A stretch of 64,000 bases of DNA from Enterobacter dykesii (lineage in GTDB: Bacteria; Pseudomonadota; Gammaproteobacteria; Enterobacterales; Enterobacteriaceae), in the NCBI RefSeq assembly GCF_008364625.2, contig NZ_CP126604.1:2108001-2172000 (forward strand), in the 5' to 3' direction. Positions 38,701 to 47,700 of this stretch are shown here, piece by piece (position 1 is the first letter of the stretch; each line of letters begins with the position of its first letter). The translations under genes were made by a program, and so were the position numbers. The notes below the pieces were generated by a model. It did no database searches, had not been told where the DNA came from, and worked only from the letters and a program-made list of their open reading frames with translations.

Positions 38701-41700
38701 CGGCACCAGCGCCAACCTGGCAGAAGGCACCGTGGTGACCGTGACCCTCAACGGTAAAAACTACACGGCTACCACGGCGGCAGACGGCACCTGGAGCCTG
38801 ACGGTTCCGGCAGCGGATCTGGCCGGTCTCGGTCAGGCCAACTACACCCTGAACGCGACCGCCACCAACGGCGTGGGTAACAGCGTGAGCAACACTGCGA
38901 CCCTGCTGGTGGACACCGCGCTGCCGACCGTCACCATCAACACCGTGGCGGGCGATAACGTCATCAACGCGGCGGAAGTGGCCGCAGGCCAGACCCTGAG
39001 CGGCACCGTGGCGAATGCCGAAGCGGGCAATACCGTGACCGTGACCATTGGCGGCAACAGCTACACCGCGACGGTGCAGAGCGATCTGACCTGGTCCGTG
39101 AACGTGCCGTCTGACGTGCTGACGGCGCTCGGCAACGGCAGCCTGAGCGTGACGGCGACCGTCACCAACGGCCACGGCAACACCGGCACCGGCGAGCGCG
39201 AGATCGCGATCGACGCTAACCTGCCGGGTCTGCGCGTCGATACCGTGGCGGGCGACAACGTGGTCAACAGCATCGAGCATGCGCAGAACCTGATCGTCAG
39301 CGGATCCAGCGACGGGCTGGCGCCAGGCACGGCGCTGACCGTCACCGTCAACGGCAAAAACTATGCGGCTACGGTGCTGGCGGACGGCACCTGGAGTGCA
39401 GCTGTTCCGTCTACCGACGTGAGCGCGTGGCCGGAAGGCACCGTCAAAATCAGCGTGACCGGCGACAGCTCAGCGGGCAATCCGATTACCATCAGCCACG
39501 ACGTGACGGTGGATCTGGCGACCGTTGCCATCAGCATCAACGCCATCGCCACCGACGACGTAATTAACGCGGCGGAGAAGGGCGCGGATCTGGTGCTGTC
39601 CGGTGCGACCACCAACGTTGAAGCCGGGCAGACCGTGACCATCAGCCTGAACGGCAAAATCTATACCGCGACAGTAGACGACAGCGGTAACTGGACCTGC
39701 ACCGTGCCGTCTGCGGATCTGGCGGGTCTGAAGGATGGCGATGCCAGCGTGCAGGTGAGCGTCACCAACGTGAACGGCAACAGCGCCTCGGCGGGCCGCG
39801 AGTACAGCGTGGATGCGACCGCGCCGTCCGTGACCATTCATACCCTGGCGACCGACGATATCCTGAATGCCGCCGAAGCGAAGAGCGACCTGACCGTGTC
39901 CGGCACCACCACCGCCGAAGCGGGCCAGACGGTGACCGTGACGCTGAACGGCAAAGACTACACCACAACCGCAGGCGCGGACGGCAGCTGGACGCTGAAC
40001 GTCCCGGCGGCCGATGTTGCGGCCCTGACGGACGGCAGCGTGACCGTCACCGCAAGCGTCAGCGACAAGGCGGGTAACCCGGCGTCCGTTGATCATAACC
40101 TGACAGTGGACGTCACCGTTCCGGCGGTGACCATCAACACCGTGGCGGGCGACGACGTGATTAACCTTGTTGAGCATGGCCAGGCGCACATCATCAGCGG
40201 CACCGCCACCGGCGCGGCAGCGGGCGATAAGGTCACCGTGACCATCGACGGTCAGACCTACACCACCGTGCTGGACGCGGCGGGGAACTGGAGCGTCGGC
40301 GTCCCGGCGAGCGTGATTTCCGGCCTCAGCGACGGCACCGTGACCGTCACGGCGTCCGTCACCGACGCGGCGGGCAATACCGGCACCGGCACGCATAACG
40401 TGACCGTCGATACCGGCCTGCCGTCCGTGGCGTTCAACGCCATCAGCGGCGATAACGTGCTGAACGCGGTGGAAAAAGGTCAGGATCTGAGCGTGAGCGG
40501 CACCAGCGCCAACCTGGCGGAAGGCACCGTGGTGACCGTGACCCTCAACGGCAAAAACTACACGGCTACGACCGCGGCAGACGGCTCCTGGAGCCTGACG
40601 GTTCCGGCAGCGGATCTCGCGGGTCTGGGCGAAGCCAACTACACCCTGAACGCAGCCGCGACCAACGGCGTGGGCAACAGCGTCAGCAATACGGCGACCC
40701 TGCTGGTCGATACCGCGCTGCCGACCGTTACCATCAACACCATTGCGGGCGATAACGTCATCAACGCGGCGGAAGTGGCCGCGGGCCAGACCATCAGCGG
40801 CAAGGTAGCGAACGCGGAAGCGGGCAATACCGTCACCGTATCCATTGGCGGCAATACGTACACCGCGACGGTACAGAACGATTTGACCTGGTCCGTTAAC
40901 GTGCCGGAATCCGTCCTGACCGCGCTGGGCAACGGTGATTTGACCGTGTCGGCGACCGTCACCAACGGCCACGGCAACACCGGCGCGGGCGAGCGCGAAA
41001 TCACTATCGACGCCAGCCTGCCGGGCCTGCGCGTCGATACCGTGGCGGGCGACGATGTGATCAACAGCATCGAGCACGGTCAAAACCTCATCGTCACCGG
41101 CACCAGCGACGGGCTGGCGGCAGGCACCACGCTCACCGTGACCGTCAACGGCAAAACCTATGCGGCCTCCGTGCTGGCAGACGGCACCTGGAGCGCGGCG
41201 ATCCCGGCGGCAGACGTCGGCGCCTTCTCAGCAGGTACGGTCACCGTCACCGTTGCAGGCCAGAGCGCGGCGGGCAACCCGATAACCATCAGCCACGATG
41301 TCACCGTCGATCTGTCTGCCGTTGCCGTCAGCATCGATGCGATTGCCACCGACGACGTGATTAACGCCGCGGAGAAAGGCGCGGATCTGGTGCTGTCCGG
41401 CAGCACCTCGAACGTGGAGGAAAACCAGACCGTTACCATCACCTTCGGCGGCAAGACGTACACCGCGAAAGTGGATGCCGACGGTAACTGGACGGCCACC
41501 GTGCCGTCTGCGGATCTCGCGGGCCTGAAGGACGGCGATGCCAGCGTGCAGGTGAGCGTCACCAACGCGCACGGCAACAGCGCCTCGGCGGGCCGGGAGT
41601 ACAGCGTGGACGCCTCCGCGCCAACCGTGACCATCGATACGGTCGCAGGCGATAACGTGATTAACGCCAGCGAAGCGTCTGCGGGCGTGGCCATTTCCGG

Positions 41701-44700
41701 CACCACCACGGCGGAAGTCGGTCAGACGGTCACCGTGGCGCTGGGCGGTAAGAGCTATACCGCGCAGGTGCAGCAGGGTGGAATCTGGAGCGTGAACGTG
41801 CCGGGTACCGACCTGTCCGCTCTGGCGGATAACGGCTACACCGTGCAGGTCAGCGTGAGCGACGCCGCGGGTAACCCGGGCAGCGCGGGCAAAGCGATTA
41901 CGCTTGATACTACGCCGCCGACCGTCAGCTTTAACGCTGTCGCGGGCGATGACGTCATCAACAGCGTGGAGCACGGGCAGGCGCAGATCGTCAGCGGCAC
42001 GGCAACCGGCGCGGCCGTCGGCGATAAGCTGGTCATCACCATCGGTTCGAACCAGTACACCACCACCGTTGACGCCAGCGGTAACTGGAGCGTGGGCGTT
42101 CCGGCCAGCGTGATTTCCGCGCTGACCGACGGCACCGTGACCCTCAGTGCGACGATTACCGACAGCGCGGGCAACAGCAGCACCCAGACTCACGACGTGG
42201 TAGTGAACACCGCCTCCGTGGCGCTGACCATCAATACCCTCAGCGGCGATGACGTCATCAACGCGGCTGAGGCGGGCAACTCGCTGGTGATTAACGGCTC
42301 CAGCGCGCAGTTCGCCAGCGGGACCCTGGTCACCGTGACGCTGAACGGCAAGAGCTATACGGCCACCATCCAGAGCGACGGCAGCTGGACGACCACCGTA
42401 CCGGCCGCCGACGTGGGCGCCCTGGCCGATGGCGCGAGCTATCAGGTGTCCGTGTCGGCGCAGGACAGCGCGGGCAACAGCGCGTCGGCGACGCACGGCA
42501 TCAGCGTGGATACCACTGCGCCGGTGGTGAGCATCGCGACGCTGTCGGCTGACGACATGCTGAACGCGACAGAAGCGCAGCAGCCGCTGACCGTGCACGG
42601 CTCTTCCAGCGCGGAGGCGGGTCAGACCGTCACCGTGACGCTGGGCGGCAAATCCTACACCGCCACCGTCGCGAACGACGGGACGTGGACGCTGGATGTT
42701 CCGGCGGCAGATCTGGCCGCCCTGAGCCAGGGCGCGCTGACGGTCACCGCCTCGGTCAACGACAAAGCCGGTAACAGCGGCCAGACCACGCACACCTTAA
42801 CGGTGGATACCGTCGCGCCAACCGTGACCATCAGCACCGTCGCCGATGACGACATCGTCAACAACGCGGAGCAGCTGGCGGGCCAGACCATCAGCGGCAC
42901 CACCACGGCGGAACAGGGCCAGACGGTGACCGTCTCCTTCAACGGGCACAGCTATCAGGCGACCGTCGCGGCAGACGGTTCGTGGTCGGTCTTCGTGCCG
43001 GGCCGTGATTTCCTCGGCCTGAGCGACGGGGAGTACACCATCACCGCTTCGGTAAGCGATAAGGCGGGCAACCCGGGCAGCGCGACGCACGACGTAACGC
43101 TGAACGGCGATGTCCCAACCATCACCATTAACACCTTTGCGCAGGACGATATCGTCAACGCCGCCGAGCACGGTACGCCGCTGGTCGTCAGCGGTACCAC
43201 CGACGCCCCGGCGGGCCAGACGGTGACCATCACGCTTAACGGTAAAACCTACACGGCGACCGTCCAGAATGACGGCAGCTGGAGCTATACGGTGGGCAGC
43301 GCAGACGTGACCGCGCTGGCAGACGGCGGTTCTTACGTCATCAACGCGCAGGTCAGCAACACCATCGGCAACAGCGGCAGCGATAACCACACCGTGACCG
43401 TGGATCTCACCGCGCCGTCGATGGGCATTACGATTGATTCGCTGCAAAACGATACCGGCCTGAGCGCGAGTGATTTCATCACCAACGACAGCCAGATCGT
43501 GGTCAACGGCTCGCTGACCGCGCAGCTCGGCAACAACGAGAAGGCGCAGATCAGCCTCGACGGCGGCACCACCTGGATTGACCTGACCGTGACCGGCACC
43601 ACCTGGCGCTACACCGATGGCCGCACCCTGACGGACGGTACGTATCAGTACCAGGTGCGCGTTATCGATAACGCCGGGAACGTGGGGGCAACGGACAGCC
43701 AGGACGTGGTGATTGACCTGACTAAGCCTGCGGCAAGCACTATTACGGTCGATTCCATCACCCAGGATACCGGGCTGTCCGGCAGCGACTTTATCACCAG
43801 CGACAGCCAGATCAGCCTGAAAGGGACGCTCGGCGCGGCGCTGGGCAGCGGCGACCACGCGCAGATCAGCCTTGACGGCGGCGTCACCTGGACCGACGTC
43901 AGCGTCAGCGGCCTGAGCTGGACCTATGTCGATGGCCGCACGCTGGCCGATGGGGATTACAACTACCAGCTGCGCGTGATTGACGACGCGGGCAATATCA
44001 GCGCCACCGCCAGCCAGGTGGTGACCATTGATACGGTTGCGCCGGACGCCAGCAAAACGATCGCTATCGACAGCATCAGCGACGATACCGGCCTGAGCAG
44101 CAGCGACTTTATCACCAACGATACGTCCCTGACGCTGCACGGCTCGCTCGGCGCGACGCTGGCCGACGGCGAATATGCCCAGATCAGCATCGACGGCGGC
44201 GTGACCTGGCAAAACGTCATCGTCACCGGCAACAGCTGGTACTACGTCGATAGCCGCACGCTGGGTAACCAGACCTATGACTACTACGTTCGCGTGGTGG
44301 ATGCCGCCGGCAACGTGGGGGCCAGCGCCCATCAGCAGGTGACCGTCGATACGGTCGCCCCGGATGCGGCTATTACGGTGACCGTGGATAACATCACCGT
44401 GGATACCGGCTTCGACAATAACGACTTCCTGACCAGTTCGACCTCGTACACGCTGCACGGAACGCTTGGCGCAGAGCTCGGCGCGGGTGAATTCGTGCAG
44501 GTGAGCATGGACGGCGGCAGCACCTGGGTGTACGCCACCGTCAGCGGGACGCAGTGGAGCTACAGCGACACCCGTACCCTGACCGACGGTAGCCATAACT
44601 ATCAGGTGCGGGTCGTTGACCAGGCGGGGAACGTCGGAGCCACCACCTCGCAGGCGGTGACGGTGGATACCCAGGCGCCGCAGTACGGCGTCACCATCGA

Positions 44701-47700
44701 CAGCATCAGCGAAGATACCGGCCAGTCCGGCAGTGATTTCATTACCATGGACACTACGCTGACCATCAACGGTTCGCTGGGCAGCGCGCTGGCAAACGAC
44801 GAGCGCGTGCAGATCAGCCTCGACGGCGGGAATACCTGGCTCGATACCACGGTCACCAACCAGCGCTGGAGCTACACCGATACCCGCGATCTGGCTGACG
44901 GGGACTATACCTACCAGGTACGGATTATCGACCAGGCGGGCAACGTGGGCTCCACCGCCTCTCAGGTGGTGACCGTGGACACCACGCCGCCAGCGACGGT
45001 AGGCACGGTAGTGAGCTATACCGACGGCGAAGGCGAGCGTCAGGGCACCTTTGGCAGCGCGGTGGCAACCGACGATAACTCGCCGCTGATCAACGGGACG
45101 CTTAACCGCGCCCCGGACGACGGTGAAATTGTGCAGCTCTACCGTGACGGCGTTCTGCTCGGCCAGGTGACCATGAACGGCAGCGCGAGCTGGTCCTTCC
45201 AGGACAACGGCCTGAGCGACGGCAATCACACCTATATCGTGCGCGTCACCGACAAAGCGGGTAACTACACGGAATCGGACGGCTTTGTGCTGAACGTCGA
45301 TACCAGCATTCCGACCACCACGGCGGCGATTACCGCGCAGACCACGTCGGACACTACGCCGATCGTCAGCGGTACCGTCTCCGCTGACCTGGTAAACGGT
45401 GAATATCTGGTGGTGACGGTGAACGGCAAAACCTACACCTCCCAGACGGGCGGTGCGGTGGTGGTCGACCCGGATCACAACACCTGGTATCTGCAGATCC
45501 CGAACGGCGATGCACTGAGCGTGTCGAGCTACAGCGTGACGGCGCAGGTGAAGAGCAGCGCGGGTAACGGCAATACCACCGGTACGGCGACCGGCAGCCT
45601 GGTGATTGATACCACTTCGGTGAATACCGACTGGGCGACCACGGCGGGGAACAGCAACAACTCGACCATGACCCTCGGCATGAACAGCAGCGGTCTGTGG
45701 AATATCATTGCTAACGGCCAGTCTTACTCCAGCAGCGATAATTCGAGCTATGCCGGAAATACGCTGACCAACACCCGCGGCTACTACGTGGTGAGCCAGA
45801 CCGCCGCCGACTTTGACCGTAACGGCACGCAGGACATCTTCGCGACCGAGAACACCTACGCCGGCTCCACGCAGGTGATGTGGACCTATGATGGCAGCAC
45901 CTATAACGCCAGCCAGCTGGCGATGGGCACCACCATCTGGTACGGCGGCGTGATCGCGTACGACAAAACCGGGGATGGCTATCTGGATCTGGCGTACGGC
46001 GATGCCGGTATGGACTCACTGACCTACCTGGTGAACAACAACGGCGTTCTGTCGCCGGACGGCACCGGCGGGGAAGGCGGGTTCTACGGTCAGTTCGATT
46101 CCGGGCGCGAAATTTCCGGGGTTGACCTGAACAACGACGGCACGGTGGATATTGTTCAGCACACCAACCGCAGCGGCGCGTACTCGTTAACCGTGATCAA
46201 CAACAACGGTAACGGCACGCTCTCCATCGGCCAGAACCTGACCAACGTGTTTGTGGTCAACGCCTCGAATACCACCACGGCGGCGTCCATGACGTGGGCG
46301 GACTTCAACGGCGATGGCTACATGGATCTGTACCTGGGCAGCAGCTACAACAACAACGGCGGGGTGATCTACTACAACGACGGTACCGGGAAGCTCTCTG
46401 CCACCAAGAGCGCGGTGGAAGCCTCTAACGCCACGGCGGGCTATCTGTCGGTGGCGGTGGACTGGAACGGTGACGGGCAGATGGACATCATCAAGCTTAG
46501 CACCTACGGCGGCTCGCAGACGGCGACCCTGTTCACCAACAACGGTTACGGTTCCACCTGGACCTCAAGCCAGCTGGCGTCAGGCCTGGCGAACGTCACC
46601 GGCGTGGCGGCAGTGGACTACAACTGGGACGGCGCGCAGGATCTGCTGGTCTCTCAGCAGAACGGCAAGGTGGTGCTGGTGCAAAACAGCAAAACCATTG
46701 CTGATGGCACCGCGATGCACCTGCACATTGTCGACAGCGAGGGCATCAACGCCTACTACGGTAACACGGTCAATCTGTACAACGCCGCGGGCGTGCTGGT
46801 GGCCTCGCAGATCATCAACGCCCAGTCCGGTATCGGGTCGAACGATACCTCTGCGCTGGTGAGCTTCTACGGGCTGGACCCGAATGAGACTTACTCGGCG
46901 GAGATCCTGAAGATCACCAACGGCGTGTCGGATAACGTCACCTGGACCGGCCTGGAGGCGGGCAACGGCAAAGAGGGCTATGTCCTGACGGCCGAAGCTG
47001 CCACCGGTGGCCACAGCGGGACCATCACCGGGACCGGGTATAACGACACCTTCATCGCAGAGGATGGCACCTATACCTACAACGGTTCCGGCGGCTGGAA
47101 TACCCACTCCGACTACGACACCTGGAGCAACACCGGTGGGATGGACGTGGTGGATTACCGCAACGCGACCTCCGGCGTTAACGTTGACTTGCGCCTCTCA
47201 ACCGCGCAGAACACCGGGTTCGGTACCACGCGACTGTTGAACATTGAAGGCATCAACGGCTCGGATTACGACGACGTTATTACCGGCAACAGCGGTGATA
47301 ACCAGTTCGAAGGACGTGGCGGAAACGACACCTTCAACATCGGCAGCGGCGGTCACGATACGTTGCTCTACAAGCTGATTAACGCCTCGGATGCAACGGG
47401 CGGTAACGGTCACGACGTGGTGAACGGCTTCACGGTCGGTACCTGGGAAGGGACCGCGGACACGGATCGTATTGACCTGCGCGATCTGCTCTCCGACAGC
47501 GGCTATACCGGCACGGGCTCGGCGAGCTACGTGAACGGCGTGGCCACGCTGGACAGCAGCGCGGGCAATATCAGCGATTACATCCGCGTGGTGCAGAACG
47601 GCAGCAATACCGAGATCCAGGTTGACCTGGACGGTACCGGCGGTCAGTTCTCGCCAACCACCCTGGTGACGCTAAACGGCGTGCAGACGGATCTGGCGAC

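Noticed and set aside
31736-42517. CRISPR or minisatellite array
   Set aside because: The repetition follows protein domains in frame, with spacing of about 297 bases and 1797 bases, and the units are coding and diverged.
30000-45500. Very long open frames on the strand opposite to the adhesin gene (up to nearly 900 codons)
   Set aside because: They are by-products of the high GC content and biased codons of a repetitive gene. They are rich in His, Arg, Gly and Val without domains, lack ribosome sites, and change with the repeats.
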